A stretch of 64,000 bases of DNA from Longimicrobiaceae bacterium (lineage in GTDB: Bacteria; Gemmatimonadota; Gemmatimonadetes; Longimicrobiales; Longimicrobiaceae): the NCBI GenBank assembly GCA_030146875.1, contig JASLAX010000066.1, forward strand, positions 1 to 64,000. The letters run 5' to 3'. The position numbers and the translations under genes are program-made. The notes under the pieces were generated by a model, which searched no databases, was not told the DNA's origin, and was given only the letters and a program-made list of their open reading frames with translations. This document shows, one piece after another, positions 45,762 through 55,166 of this stretch. Each line of letters opens with the position of its first letter. The first letter of the stretch is position 1.

Positions 45762-47057
45762 ATGCAGATCCCCATCGAACGATACACACTGCCCAACGGG
45801 ATGCGTGTCATCCTCTCCGAGGACCACACGCTGCCCGTGGTCGCGCTCAACATCTGGTACGACGTCGGGAGCCGGAACGAGGTCCCCGGCCGCACCGGGC
45901 TCGCCCACCTGTTCGAGCACATGATGTTCGAGGGCTCGCGGAACGTGGCGGCGAACCAGCACATCGGCCACGTGGAGCGCGTCGGCGGATCGGGGAACGC
46001 CAGCACCTGGCTGGACCGCACCAACTACTACGAGACGGTCCCCTCGTCGTTCCTGGAGCTGATCCTGTGGCTGGAGGCCGACCGGCTGGACGGCTTCGTG
46101 GACGCGCTCACGCAGGAGAAGCTGGACAACCAGCGCGACGTGGTGAAGAACGAGCGGCGCCAGCGCATCGACAACGCGCCGTACGGCGACTGGGACGAGC
46201 GGGTGCAGCGGATGATGTACCCCGCCGACCACCCGTACCACCACCCGGTGATCGGGAGCATGGAGGACCTGGACGCGGCGAGCGTGCAGGACGTGGCGGA
46301 CTTCTTCCGCACCTACTACGCGCCCAACAACGGCGTGCTGACGCTGGCGGGCGACTTCGACCCGGCCGAGGCGAAGCGCCTGATCCACAAGTACTTCGCC
46401 CCCATCGCGCGCGGACCCGAGATCCCGCCCCTGCCGGGAACGCCGGACCCCGGCCCGCGCCTGGGCGGCGAGCTGCGCGAGCGGGTGGAGAGCGACGTGC
46501 TGGCGCCGCTGCCGCGCGTCTACGTGGCGTACCGCATCCCCATCTACGGGACGGACGACTTCTACGCGCTGGACGTGGCCTCCGAGCTGCTGGCCGGCGG
46601 CAAGTCGTCGCGGCTCTACACCGACCTGGTGCGCGAGAGCCGCATCGCGCAGTCGGTGGCGGCGTTCACCTTCCCGGTGGTGACGGGCGCGGCGATGATG
46701 GTCGCCCGCGCCGGGGCGCACCCGGGCGGCGACCCGGACGCGCTGGAGCGGGCGCTGCTGGCGGGGGTGGAGTCGCTCGCCACGCGCGCCCCCGACGCGG
46801 GCGAGGTGGAGCGCGCCATCACCGCGATCGAGGCGCGGCAGGTGATCGCGCTGCAGAAGCTGAGCGAGCGGGCCGACCAGATCTCGCAGCTCACCCAGTA
46901 CTTCGACCAGCCGGAGCTGGTGAACACCGAGCTGGACCGCTACCGCAGGGTGACGCCGGAGGACGTCCGCCGGGTGGCCGCGGAGTGGCTCACCGCGGAC
47001 AACCGCGGCGTGCTGACGTACGTGCCGGCCACCGCCGCGCGCCAGGAGGCCGCGTGA
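45762..47057 (+). CDS. M16 zinc peptidase, active subunit
   Basis: 431 residues. The inverted zinc motif HLFEH is at 49-53, with the downstream Glu around residue 130 (KNERRQRID). The C-terminal half has the usual substrate-cradle repeats. It has no obvious signal peptide. It overlaps the next gene by four bases (GTGA); the two resemble the active/inactive subunits of mitochondrial processing peptidase. Confidence 0.92.
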   Translation: MQIPIERYTLPNGMRVILSEDHTLPVVALNIWYDVGSRNEVPGRTGLAHLFEHMMFEGSRNVAANQHIGHVERVGGSGNASTWLDRTNYYETVPSSFLELILWLEADRLDGFVDALTQEKLDNQRDVVKNERRQRIDNAPYGDWDERVQRMMYPADHPYHHPVIGSMEDLDAASVQDVADFFRTYYAPNNGVLTLAGDFDPAEAKRLIHKYFAPIARGPEIPPLPGTPDPGPRLGGELRERVESDVLAPLPRVYVAYRIPIYGTDDFYALDVASELLAGGKSSRLYTDLVRESRIAQSVAAFTFPVVTGAAMMVARAGAHPGGDPDALERALLAGVESLATRAPDAGEVERAITAIEARQVIALQKLSERADQISQLTQYFDQPELVNTELDRYRRVTPEDVRRVAAEWLTADNRGVLTYVPATAARQEAA

Positions 47058-48433
47058 GCGCGCCCGCGCAGGGCGGGGCCGCGCCGCCGCCGCCGGGGCC
47101 GCTGCGCCCCTTCCACTTCCCGGACGTGGTCCGCCGCAGGCTCCCCAACGGCCTGGAGCTGGTCGTCTGCGAGGTCCGCTCCTTCCCCGTGGTCACCTGC
47201 GAGCTGGTGCTCTCCGCCGGGTCGCTCACCGAGCCGGCGGAGCGCGGCGGCGTGGCATCGCTGACCTCGGCGCTGCTGGAGTCGGGCGCCGGTGGCCGGA
47301 GCGCGGCCGAGATCGCGGAGCGGGTGGACGCCCTGGGGCTCTCGCTCGACTCCGGGATCAACTGGGACGTCACGCAGGTGGGCTTCACCGCGCTCCGCGC
47401 CCGCACGGGCGACGGGCTGGCGCTGCTGGCGGACCTGGTCCGCAGCCCGGAATTCCCGCAGCCGGAGGTCGAGCGCATCCGCGCCCAGCGCCTCACCGCG
47501 CTGGTGCAGAACCGCGCGGACCCCGAGAGCCTGGCCGTGGAGGTGGCGAACCGGTACGTCTTCGCGCCGGGCTCGCCGTTCACGCGGCCCATGGGCGGCC
47601 TGGCGGGCACCGTCTCCCGCATCGGGCGCGACGACGTGGCGGCGTTCCACGCCGAGCGGTACCGGCCGGGCGGCTCGGCGCTGGTCGTGGCGGGCGACCT
47701 CTCCGCCTCCGAGGCGGTGGAGCTGGCCGAGCGGGCGCTGGGCGACTGGCAGGGCGCGGTGGCTCCCCCGCCCCGGCCGGAGGTGCGGCCCGCGTCCGAT
47801 TCGCTCCGCTTCGTGGTGGCCCACCGCGCGGGATCGGTGCAGAGCGCGCTGCGCGTACAGCACCTGGGGCTGGAGCGCGCCAGCGACGACTACTTCGCCG
47901 TGGTGGTGATGAACGCCATCCTGGGCGGCCTGTTCACGTCGCGCATCAACCTGAACCTGCGCGAGCGGCTGGGCTACACCTACGGCGCGTCCTCCTCCTT
48001 CACCATGCGCCGCGTTCCGGGGATCTTCGCCGTGGCCACGGCGGTGCAGAGCGAGACCACCGCCCACGCGGCGTCCGAGATCCTGCGCGACATGCGCCGG
48101 ATGCGCGAGGAGCCCGTCTCCGCCGCCGAGCTGGACGACGCGCGCAACTACCTGGCGCTCACCTTCCCGCTCGGGCTGCAGACGACGGACGGGGTGGCGG
48201 GAAAGCTGGTCACCTCCGCCACCTTCGGGCTCCCGGACGACTACTGGGACCGCTACCGCGACCGCATCATGGCCGTCGCGGCCGAGGACGTGCTGCAGGC
48301 CGCGCAGAAGTACCTGCGCCCCGACTCCGCCACCGTGGTCGTCGCGGGAGACGCGGACGTGGTGCGCCCGGCGCTGGAGGCGCTCGGCGAGGGCGAGGTG
48401 CTGGTGATCGACCCGGCGGCGGAGCTGGGGTAG
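47054..48433 (+). CDS. M16 peptidase homologue lacking the zinc motif
   Basis: 459 residues, GTG start. M16 fold throughout (LPNGLELVVCEVRSFPVV, RLGYTYGASSSF, LPDDYWDRY), but the place of HxxEH reads ERGGVASLTSALL, with no His/Glu set. So it is probably the non-catalytic partner of the preceding gene. A Pro-rich N-terminus of about 20 residues has no signal-peptide character. Confidence 0.9.
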   Translation: MSAPAQGGAAPPPPGPLRPFHFPDVVRRRLPNGLELVVCEVRSFPVVTCELVLSAGSLTEPAERGGVASLTSALLESGAGGRSAAEIAERVDALGLSLDSGINWDVTQVGFTALRARTGDGLALLADLVRSPEFPQPEVERIRAQRLTALVQNRADPESLAVEVANRYVFAPGSPFTRPMGGLAGTVSRIGRDDVAAFHAERYRPGGSALVVAGDLSASEAVELAERALGDWQGAVAPPPRPEVRPASDSLRFVVAHRAGSVQSALRVQHLGLERASDDYFAVVVMNAILGGLFTSRINLNLRERLGYTYGASSSFTMRRVPGIFAVATAVQSETTAHAASEILRDMRRMREEPVSAAELDDARNYLALTFPLGLQTTDGVAGKLVTSATFGLPDDYWDRYRDRIMAVAAEDVLQAAQKYLRPDSATVVVAGDADVVRPALEALGEGEVLVIDPAAELG

Positions 48434-48734
48434 CAGGTCGTCGTCGTCGCAGGACGGCGGAGACCGGAGCGCCCATGTCCTCGCTCCGACATCACGGGCC
48501 GGGGCTCGCAACTTTGCGAGCCCCGGCCCGTAGTGCTTCCCCAGACGAGCACACGAATCCCGGTCGCGAGCGCCCATGCGGAATCAGGCGGATTTCGCGC
48601 AGCCGTTCGGCGATCTCGATCGCCGGTGAGGGGGCGGAAGACGGCCTCCATCGGTCGGTTAAGCTTCAATTAGACTGTCTCACAAGGGGTTACGGCGTGC
48701 GCAACGTCTGTCCATCTTTCGAGCGAGGAATCAG
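48434..48734. other. 301-base gap after the M16 pair
   Basis: No gene. A 17-bp hairpin lies at 48494-48531. The right-hand 100 bases are unusually AT-rich for this region (TTAAGCTTCAATTAGAC), suggesting a promoter for the Nudix gene. Confidence 0.6.
48494..48531 (+). terminator. 17-bp hairpin after M16 pair
   Basis: ACGGGCCGGGGCTCGCA pairs perfectly with TGCGAGCCCCGGCCCGT around ACTT, 60 bases after the stop codon. Strong stem, no clear T-tract. Confidence 0.65.
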
Positions 48735-49319
48735 ATGACCGGTGATCCGAAGGCGAGCGGGGACGGCGTGCAACCGGGGAGGCTCGCCTCGCGTCATATT
48801 CACGAGGGCAGGATCGTTCATCTGAGCGTGGACACGGTCCGGTTCCCCGACGGATCGGTTGGGGAGCTGGAGATGATCCGGCACTCGGGCGCCTCGGCGG
48901 TGCTCCCGGTGCTGAGCGACCCGGCGGGGGACGATCCGCAGGTCGTGCTGGTGCGGCAGTACCGCTACGCCGCGGACGGCTACCTGCTGGAGGTGCCGGC
49001 GGGGCGGCCGCAGAAGGCGGGGGAGCCGTGGGAGGACGTGGCCCGGCGCGAGCTGGAGGAGGAGACGGGCCTTCGCGCCGGGACGCTGCGGAAGCTGGGC
49101 TCCATCTTCACGGCCCCGGGCTTCACCGACGAGCGCATCCACCTCTTCCTGGCGACCGACCTGACGGAGGGCACGTCCAGCCTGGACGTGGACGAGTTCA
49201 TGGAGCCGGAGCGGCTCCCCCTCTCCCGCGCGCTGGAGATGGTGCGGGACGGCGAGATCGTGGACGCCAAGAGCATCTGCACCCTTCTCTACGCCGCCGG
49301 GTTCGTGCTGGGACGCTAG
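48735..49319 (+). CDS. Nudix hydrolase, ADP-ribose pyrophosphatase-like
   Basis: 194 residues. Typical ADPRase order: an N-terminal strand region, VRQYRY, then the Nudix box LEVPAGRPQKAGEPWEDVARRE...EEETG. The distance from the first Gly to Glu is one residue longer than the consensus. PGFTDERIHLFLA follows. Soluble, alone in its transcription unit. Confidence 0.88.
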   Translation: MTGDPKASGDGVQPGRLASRHIHEGRIVHLSVDTVRFPDGSVGELEMIRHSGASAVLPVLSDPAGDDPQVVLVRQYRYAADGYLLEVPAGRPQKAGEPWEDVARRELEEETGLRAGTLRKLGSIFTAPGFTDERIHLFLATDLTEGTSSLDVDEFMEPERLPLSRALEMVRDGEIVDAKSICTLLYAAGFVLGR

Positions 49320-49583
49320 GCGGGCACCGTACCCTTCCCGCCGCGGGACCGAACGAGTGTCCCCTCGAATCGGCAGCCGTCCCACCCGGAGGACGCACGC
49401 AGGCCGGGCCGCGCGGGGCACGGAGCGCGGAAAGCCTTGACCAAGCTGGATTTTCGGAGCGACACGGCGGCCGCCGCGGGCGGCACGGCCCCTGCCCTCT
49501 GGAGGGGAGCACGCCAGGTCCCGCCTCGGCCCTCACGGGTGCCGGCGCTCCCACCACCTATCGCGGCCCACCAGGGGGTTCCC

Positions 49584-50228
49584 ATGATCGACCTTTCCGT
49601 TCGGCGCCGGAAGAGCGAAGAGACCGCTCCCGCCCCGTCGGGACCGGCCCTCAAGGAGCTGGAGGACAACGCCGTGGTGGCGTCGTTCCTCGCGGGGGAG
49701 CAGCGCGCCTTCGCGGAGCTCGTGGAGCGCTACCAGACCCGGCTGCTCAACTTCGTCTACCGCACCACCGGCGACCGCGAGCGCGCCGAGGACCTGGTGC
49801 AGGAGACCTTCATCCGCGTGTACCGGCACCTGCACCGCTTCGACCAGACCAAGAAGTTCTCGACGTGGATCTACACCATCGCGTCGAACCTGGCGAAGAA
49901 CGAGCTGCGCAACCGCTCGCGCAACCCGCTGGTGCTGTTCCAGACCATCAAGAAGAACTGGGACGCCGACCAACGGCCGCTGGAGTGGGAGGACAACACC
50001 TACCGTCCCGACGACCTGTACCGGAAGCGCCACCTGCGCCGCATGGTCGAGACGGCCGTCGACCAGCTCCCGGGGCACCACCGCACCGTCTTCGTCCTCC
50101 GTGAGATGGAGGGGAAGACCTACGAGGAGATCGCCGAGATCACCGGGTGCAACCTGGGCACGGTGAAGAGCCGCCTGAACCGCGCTCGCAACAACTTCGC
50201 CCAGCTCGTGGCGCCGCTGCTGGACTGA
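49584..50228 (+). CDS. ECF-type RNA polymerase sigma factor
   Basis: 214 residues. Region 2 (about 35-105) has AEDLVQETFIRVYRHLHRF and the -10 helix FSTWIYTIASNLAKNELRNRSR; region 4 (about 150-205) has LPGHHRTVFVLREMEGKTYEEIAEI with helix-turn-helix NLGTVKSRLNRAR. This RpoE-like factor is followed by an anti-sigma-like gene after a perfect 17-bp hairpin. No ribosome binding site near the ATG is strong. Confidence 0.92.
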   Translation: MIDLSVRRRKSEETAPAPSGPALKELEDNAVVASFLAGEQRAFAELVERYQTRLLNFVYRTTGDRERAEDLVQETFIRVYRHLHRFDQTKKFSTWIYTIASNLAKNELRNRSRNPLVLFQTIKKNWDADQRPLEWEDNTYRPDDLYRKRHLRRMVETAVDQLPGHHRTVFVLREMEGKTYEEIAEITGCNLGTVKSRLNRARNNFAQLVAPLLD

Positions 50229-50253
50229 GCCGCCCCGCGCGAGCCGAATGAAG

Positions 50254-50294
50254 GGAAGGGGACCCGCCGCCGAAGAAGCGGCGGGTCCCCTTCC
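50254..50294 (+). terminator. 17-bp hairpin between sigma factor and anti-sigma gene
   Basis: GGAAGGGGACCCGCCGC pairs perfectly with GCGGCGGGTCCCCTTCC around CGAAGAA. It stands between a sigma factor and its probable anti-sigma factor, where it could lower expression of the downstream gene. Confidence 0.7.
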
Positions 50295-50398
50295 GCGCGT
50301 CCGGGGGGAACACCGGGGGGACTGCCGCGTAGAAGGATGCGCTGCGACGGACGGCGACGGGTGCCGTCCGTGCCGGACATCCCGAACCGCGACGTGCC

Positions 50399-50956
50399 AT
50401 GGTGGACTGCGAAACCTTTCTCGCCGAGCACTCGGCCCTCCGGGACGGCGTCGTCTCCCGCGAGACGCGCCAGGCCCTCGAGGCACACAAGGCCGTCTGC
50501 CCCTCGTGCGCCCGCTACGACCGCGTGGTCGCCGGCGGCGCGGCGCTGCTCCGCGACCTGCCCGAGGTGCGCCCCTCCGACGACTTCATGCAGCGCCTGC
50601 AGGCCCGCATCCGCGAGGAGGACCAGGCGGTGGCCAGCGCGCGCCGCGCCTACGGCTCCGTGGGCACCGGCCTGGCCGCCGCCGCGGTGGTGGCCGCCGC
50701 CGCGTGGGTCCCGCTCCTGAAGCGGGACGGCGCCGCGGCGGCCTCGTCCGGCGCGAGCGACGCGGCCGCGCCGCTGCTGCCGGCCATGAGCGCCCAGCCC
50801 GCGGCGGAGCCCGGCCTGGCCGACCAGCTCGCCGACCTGGGCGTGGAGGTGTGGCACACGCCCTACGCCGACCTGCTCCGCCGTGACCTGCCGGTGGCCC
50901 CGGTCGCCACGCTGGCCGCCTTCGACGCCTCGTCGGGCGCGTCCCTCCTCAAGTAA
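50399..50956 (+). CDS. putative zinc-finger anti-sigma factor
   Basis: 185 residues. The N-terminal zinc-binding pattern has Cys4 and His30-x3-Cys34-x2-Cys37, as in ZAS-domain anti-sigma factors. A transmembrane helix (about 86-103) leads to an external Ala/Pro-rich region and a conserved-looking VEVWHTPYADLLRRDLP motif. It follows the ECF sigma gene after a hairpin. Most likely it holds that sigma factor at the membrane. Confidence 0.8.
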   Translation: MVDCETFLAEHSALRDGVVSRETRQALEAHKAVCPSCARYDRVVAGGAALLRDLPEVRPSDDFMQRLQARIREEDQAVASARRAYGSVGTGLAAAAVVAAAAWVPLLKRDGAAAASSGASDAAAPLLPAMSAQPAAEPGLADQLADLGVEVWHTPYADLLRRDLPVAPVATLAAFDASSGASLLK

Positions 50957-50967
50957 GCCCCGGCACC

Positions 50968-51987
50968 GTGCCCCAGGCCACCTACGACGCTCTCCTCCGC
51001 GCGCTCAAGAGCCGCGCGCAGGGGAGCGTCTTCTTCTTCCACGGCGACGAGGAGTACCTGCGCGAGCAGGCCGTCTCCCGCGTGGTGGAGACGTACCTGG
51101 ACGAGTCCACGCGCGACTTCAACCTGGACGCCGTTCGCGGGGCGGAGGTGGCGCCGGAGAGCCTGGCCTCCATCCTGGCCACCCCGCCCATGATGGCGGA
51201 GTGGCGCGTGGTCGTGGTCCGCGACGCGCAGGGGCTCTCGCAGAAGGGCCGGGAGGCCGTGGAGGCCATCGTCGCGAACCCCCCGGCGGGACTGGCCCTG
51301 GCCGTGACCGCCGCGATCCCGCAGGCCACCAGGGCCAAGTTCTACGACGAGCTGAAGCGGCTGGCCCTCTCCGTCGAGTTCTCGTCCCCCGACGCGGTGG
51401 ACGCGCCGGGGTGGCTGATCGAGCACGCGAAGGACCACCACGCGCTGGAGATCGACCCCGACGCCGCGCGGGCGCTGGTGGCGGGGATGGGCACCGACCT
51501 GGGCGCCCTCTCGTCCGAGACGGCCAAGCTGGCCGCGTACGTGGGCGAGGGGAGGAAGGCCACGCTGGAGGACGTGCGCGCCGTGAGCGGCACGCTCCCC
51601 AGGCAGGACCGCTGGGCGTGGTTCGACATGATCGGCGAGCGCCGGTTCCGCGAGGCCGTCGCCACCCTGCCCGTCCTCCTGGAGCAGGGCGAGTCGGGCG
51701 TCGGACTGGTCATCGGCATGGGCGCGCAGCTCCTCCGCATCGCCCTGGTGTGCGCGGGGGGGCAGGGGGCGCTGGAGCGCGAGCTGAAGCCGTACCAGAA
51801 GTGGATGGCGCGCCGGGTGCCGCCGCAGGCGCGCCTGTGGACGCTGCCGGAGGTGGACGCCGCCCTGACCGAGCTGCTCCGCGCCGACCGCCTGCTCAAG
51901 TCGGCTTCGCTGAACGACCGCCAGGCCATCGAGGAGCTCCTGCTGCGCCTGTGGGCGATCGGCGCGGCGCGCGAGAGCGCCGCGTAG
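50968..51987 (+). CDS. holA: DNA polymerase III delta subunit
   Basis: 339 residues, GTG start; the clamp-loader subunit that opens the sliding clamp. The N-terminal FFHGDEEYLREQA, then PPMMAEWRVVVVRDA, and the C-terminal helical domain (WAWFDMIGERRFREA, RAALTELLRADRLLKS) give the HolA pattern. It starts 11 bases after the anti-sigma gene and may share its transcript. Confidence 0.9.
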   Translation: MPQATYDALLRALKSRAQGSVFFFHGDEEYLREQAVSRVVETYLDESTRDFNLDAVRGAEVAPESLASILATPPMMAEWRVVVVRDAQGLSQKGREAVEAIVANPPAGLALAVTAAIPQATRAKFYDELKRLALSVEFSSPDAVDAPGWLIEHAKDHHALEIDPDAARALVAGMGTDLGALSSETAKLAAYVGEGRKATLEDVRAVSGTLPRQDRWAWFDMIGERRFREAVATLPVLLEQGESGVGLVIGMGAQLLRIALVCAGGQGALERELKPYQKWMARRVPPQARLWTLPEVDAALTELLRADRLLKSASLNDRQAIEELLLRLWAIGAARESAA

Positions 51988-51998
51988 ACCTGCGCGGG

Positions 51999-52027
51999 TT
52001 GCCGCGCCCTCCCGCCACGACTAGCTT
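51999..52027 (+). promoter_or_regulatory. sigma-70-type promoter of mutS
   Basis: TTGCCG (51999-52004), 17 bases, TAGCTT (52022-52027), followed by TCCGGCG, identical to that after the yicC promoter. The leader would be about 70 bases. Confidence 0.65.
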
Positions 52028-52105
52028 TCCGGCGCTCACCGGCCCACTTCGGCGGCGGGGCTCACGCCCGGCCGCCCGTTCCCGCTCCCCCTCGCCCCCG
52101 CCCGC

Positions 52106-54706
52106 ATGGCGTCCGAGGACACCCCGCTGATGCAGCAGTGGCGCGAGGTCAAGGCGCGCCACCCGGACGCGCTGGTGTTCTTCCGCGTGGGCGACTTCTT
52201 CGAGCTGTTCAACGAGGACGCCGTGGAGGGCTCGCGGCTCCTGGACCTGACGCTCACCTCGCGCAACAACGGCGCGTCGCGCGCGCCGCTGGCGGGGATC
52301 CCGGCCCATTCGCTGGAGGGCTACCTGCGCCGGCTGGTGGCGCAGGGGCGCCGCGTGGCGATCTGCGACCAGGTGGAGGACCCCGCGCTGGCGAAGGGGC
52401 TGGTCCGGCGCGAGGTGACGGAGATGGTCACCCCCGGCGCCGTGTTCTCCGACGCGCTGCTCGACTCCCGCCGCAACAACTTCCTGGTCGCCCTGGCCGG
52501 CGACGCCGCGGGAGAGGGTCCGCTGGGGATGGCGTCGGCCGACCTGACCACGGGCGAGGTGATCCTGCAGCACGTCCCCTGGGACTCGCTCGGGGACGCG
52601 CTCGGGCGCCGCGAGCCCTCCGAGCTCCTCCTCCCCCGCTCCTGGGAGATCCTGCCCGTCCCGGGCGCGGACGGCGTCACCCGCACGCACCGCGGCGACT
52701 GGCTCTTCGAGCCCGCCGCCGCCGCCGAGGCGCTGCGCCGCCACTTCCGCGTCGCCAACCTGGTGGGCTTCGGGCTGGGGACGGCGGACGAGGAACTGGT
52801 CGCCGCCTGCGGCGCGCTGCTCGCCTACCTGGGCGAGATCGCCCCCGCCGGCTTCGCGGGGCTCCGGCCGCCGCGCGTGGAGCGCGCGGGCGACGCCATG
52901 GCGCTGGACGAGATGACCCGGCGTAACCTGGAGCTGGTGGACACGCTCCGCGGCACCGGGCGGGAGGGCACCCTGCTGGCCGTGCTGGACGAGGCGCTGA
53001 CCCCCATGGGCGGCCGCCTCCTGCGCCGCTGGCTCCTCTCGCCGCTGCTGGAGCGCGAGCGCATCGACGCGCGCCTGGACGCCGTCGCCGCGCTGGTGGA
53101 GGACGAGGGGATGCGGCGCGAGGTGCGCGAGGCGCTGGCGAAGGTGGGGGACCTCGAGCGGCTGGCGGTGAAGGTGGGGACGGGGCGCGTCTCGCCGCGC
53201 GAGATGCTGGCCCTCTCCGCCTCGCTGGGCCGCGTCCCCGCCCTCCGCGACGCGCTGGGCGCGGCGGACGCGGCGCTGCTGGGCGCGCACCGCGAGGCGC
53301 TGGACCCGATGGACGAGGTGCGCGACCTGGTCGAGCGGGCCGTGGACCCGGACGCGCCCGCCCTGCTGGCCGACGGCGGGGTGATCCGCGCGGGGTTCGA
53401 CGCGGCGCTGGACGAGCTGAGGGGGATCCGCGACGGGGCCGTGGACTGGATCGCCCGCCTGCAGGTGAGCGAGCGCGAGCGGACGGGGATCCCGTCGCTG
53501 AAGGTGGGCTTCAACCGCGTCTTCGGATACTACCTGGAGATCACGCGCACGCACGCCGAGCGCGTCCCCGCCGACTACCACCGCAAGCAGACGCTGGCCA
53601 ACGCCGAGCGCTACTACACGCCCGAGCTGAAGGAGTGGGAGGAGAAGGTCCTGGGCGCCGAGGAGCGGATGGGCGCGCTGGAGCAGCGCCTCTTCGGCGA
53701 GCTGCGGACTCGGGTGGCGGCGGAGGTGCCCCGGCTCCAGCGCCTGGCGGAGGCCATCGCGGGGCTGGACGTCCTGGCGGGACTGGCCGAGGCGGCGGTG
53801 CGGCGCGACTTCGTGCGGCCCCGGGTGGACACCGGCTTCGCGCTGGAGGTGCGCGGGGGACGGCACCCGGTCGTGGAGACGATGATGCCGCGCGAGGACT
53901 TCATCCCCAACGACGTGCGGCTGGACCACGCCGCCCGCGTGATGGTGCTGACGGGCCCGAACATGGCCGGCAAGAGCACGGTGCTCCGCCAGGTGGGGCT
54001 GATCGTGCTGATGGCGCAGGTGGGGTCGTTCGTCCCCGCCCGCGAGGCGCGCGTGGGCATCGTGGACCGCATCTTCACCCGCGTGGGGGCGTCGGACAAC
54101 CTGGTGCGCGGGCAGTCCACCTTCATGGTGGAGATGAACGAGACCGCCGCCATCCTGCACGGCGCCACCCAGCGCTCCCTCGTCCTCCTGGACGAGATCG
54201 GCCGGGGGACGTCTACGTGGGACGGGCTGAGCGTGGCGACGGCCACGACCGAGCACCTGCACGACGCGATCGGCGCCAAGACGATCTTCGCCACGCACTA
54301 CCACGAGCTGACGCGGCTTTCCGGGCGGCTGCCCGGGGTGGTAAACTTCTCCGTCGCGGTGCGCGAGGTGGGGGACGACATCGTCTTCCTGCGCCGGCTG
54401 GTGCCGGGTGGCGCGGACCGCTCGTACGGGGTGGAGGTGGCGCGCCTGGCCGGCCTGCCCGCGAGCGTGGTGGAGCGGGCGCGCGAGATCCTGCGCGAGC
54501 TGGAGTCCGGGGCGGGAATGGGGCCGGCGGTCGACGCGTTCCCCGCGCCGCCGCCGAAGCCGGTGGTGATCGAGGTGCAGACCTCGCTCTTCGGCCCGGA
54601 GACGCATCCCGCCGTGGATCGCCTCCGCGCCGTCGACGCGTCCCGGATGACCCCCGTGGAGGCCATCGTCCTCCTCTCCGAGCTCGCCGAGCTCGCGAAG
54701 GCGTAG
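52106..54706 (+). CDS. mutS: DNA mismatch repair protein MutS
   Basis: 866 residues. N-terminal mismatch-binding domain with FFRVGDFFELFNEDA (the Phe-x-Glu is present as FFE), the connector and lever/clamp domains, then the ATPase: Walker A TGPNMAGKST, IFTRVGASDN, LDEIGRGTSTWDG (Walker B) and ATHYHELT. The length and order are those of MutS1. MutL is not in the window. Confidence 0.96.
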   Translation: MASEDTPLMQQWREVKARHPDALVFFRVGDFFELFNEDAVEGSRLLDLTLTSRNNGASRAPLAGIPAHSLEGYLRRLVAQGRRVAICDQVEDPALAKGLVRREVTEMVTPGAVFSDALLDSRRNNFLVALAGDAAGEGPLGMASADLTTGEVILQHVPWDSLGDALGRREPSELLLPRSWEILPVPGADGVTRTHRGDWLFEPAAAAEALRRHFRVANLVGFGLGTADEELVAACGALLAYLGEIAPAGFAGLRPPRVERAGDAMALDEMTRRNLELVDTLRGTGREGTLLAVLDEALTPMGGRLLRRWLLSPLLERERIDARLDAVAALVEDEGMRREVREALAKVGDLERLAVKVGTGRVSPREMLALSASLGRVPALRDALGAADAALLGAHREALDPMDEVRDLVERAVDPDAPALLADGGVIRAGFDAALDELRGIRDGAVDWIARLQVSERERTGIPSLKVGFNRVFGYYLEITRTHAERVPADYHRKQTLANAERYYTPELKEWEEKVLGAEERMGALEQRLFGELRTRVAAEVPRLQRLAEAIAGLDVLAGLAEAAVRRDFVRPRVDTGFALEVRGGRHPVVETMMPREDFIPNDVRLDHAARVMVLTGPNMAGKSTVLRQVGLIVLMAQVGSFVPAREARVGIVDRIFTRVGASDNLVRGQSTFMVEMNETAAILHGATQRSLVLLDEIGRGTSTWDGLSVATATTEHLHDAIGAKTIFATHYHELTRLSGRLPGVVNFSVAVREVGDDIVFLRRLVPGGADRSYGVEVARLAGLPASVVERAREILRELESGAGMGPAVDAFPAPPPKPVVIEVQTSLFGPETHPAVDRLRAVDASRMTPVEAIVLLSELAELAKA

Positions 54707-54788
54707 CGGTGGCAGCGTCGGGGGAGGCGACGCCGGCCCGAGCGGAGCCCCCTCGCCTGTGACGTACGTACGTGAACCGGAAGGAACG

Positions 54789-55166
54789 ATGGGACGTCGC
54801 CGACTCCTCCTTCTGCTGGGCTGCGCCGCCGCCGCCGGCGCGTGCGAGCGTCCTCCGCTCAAGGAGACGCCGCCGCGGCTCGTGAGCGAGGCGAAGTTCG
54901 CCTATCCCGAGGACCTGTGGGACGCGCGGGTGGAGGGACAGACCACGCTGCGCATCTTCGTCGCCGCCGACGGGACGGTCGACACCGTGCGGGTGGAGCA
55001 GTCGAGCGGGTATCCCGCGTTCGACTCCTCCGCCGTCGCCGGGAGCCGCAAGCTCCGCTTCGAGCCGGCACGCCGCGGCGAGGAGGCGGTGGGGGACTGG
55101 TTCCGCGTCCCCGTCCGCTTCGACCTCGTCCCCGCCGACTCCACACCCAGGAACGCCACGCAATGA
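54789..55166 (+). CDS. TonB C-terminal-domain lipoprotein
   Basis: 125 residues. An Arg-then-Leu signal ends in LLGC or AGAC, either a plausible lipobox. The mature protein is little more than a TonB C-terminal domain: TTLRIFVAADGTVDTVRV, SSGYPAFDSSAV and LRFEPARRG. Classical TonB uses a transmembrane anchor and a long Pro-rich spacer, both absent here, so it may be a periplasmic adaptor. GGAAGGA supports ATG 54789. It overlaps the next gene (ATGA). Confidence 0.75.
   Translation: MGRRRLLLLLGCAAAAGACERPPLKETPPRLVSEAKFAYPEDLWDARVEGQTTLRIFVAADGTVDTVRVEQSSGYPAFDSSAVAGSRKLRFEPARRGEEAVGDWFRVPVRFDLVPADSTPRNATQ

Noticed and set aside
48475..48738. An 87-codon frame in the gap before the Nudix gene
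   Set aside because: It contains a 17-bp terminator-like hairpin, has no ribosome binding site and shows no family pattern.
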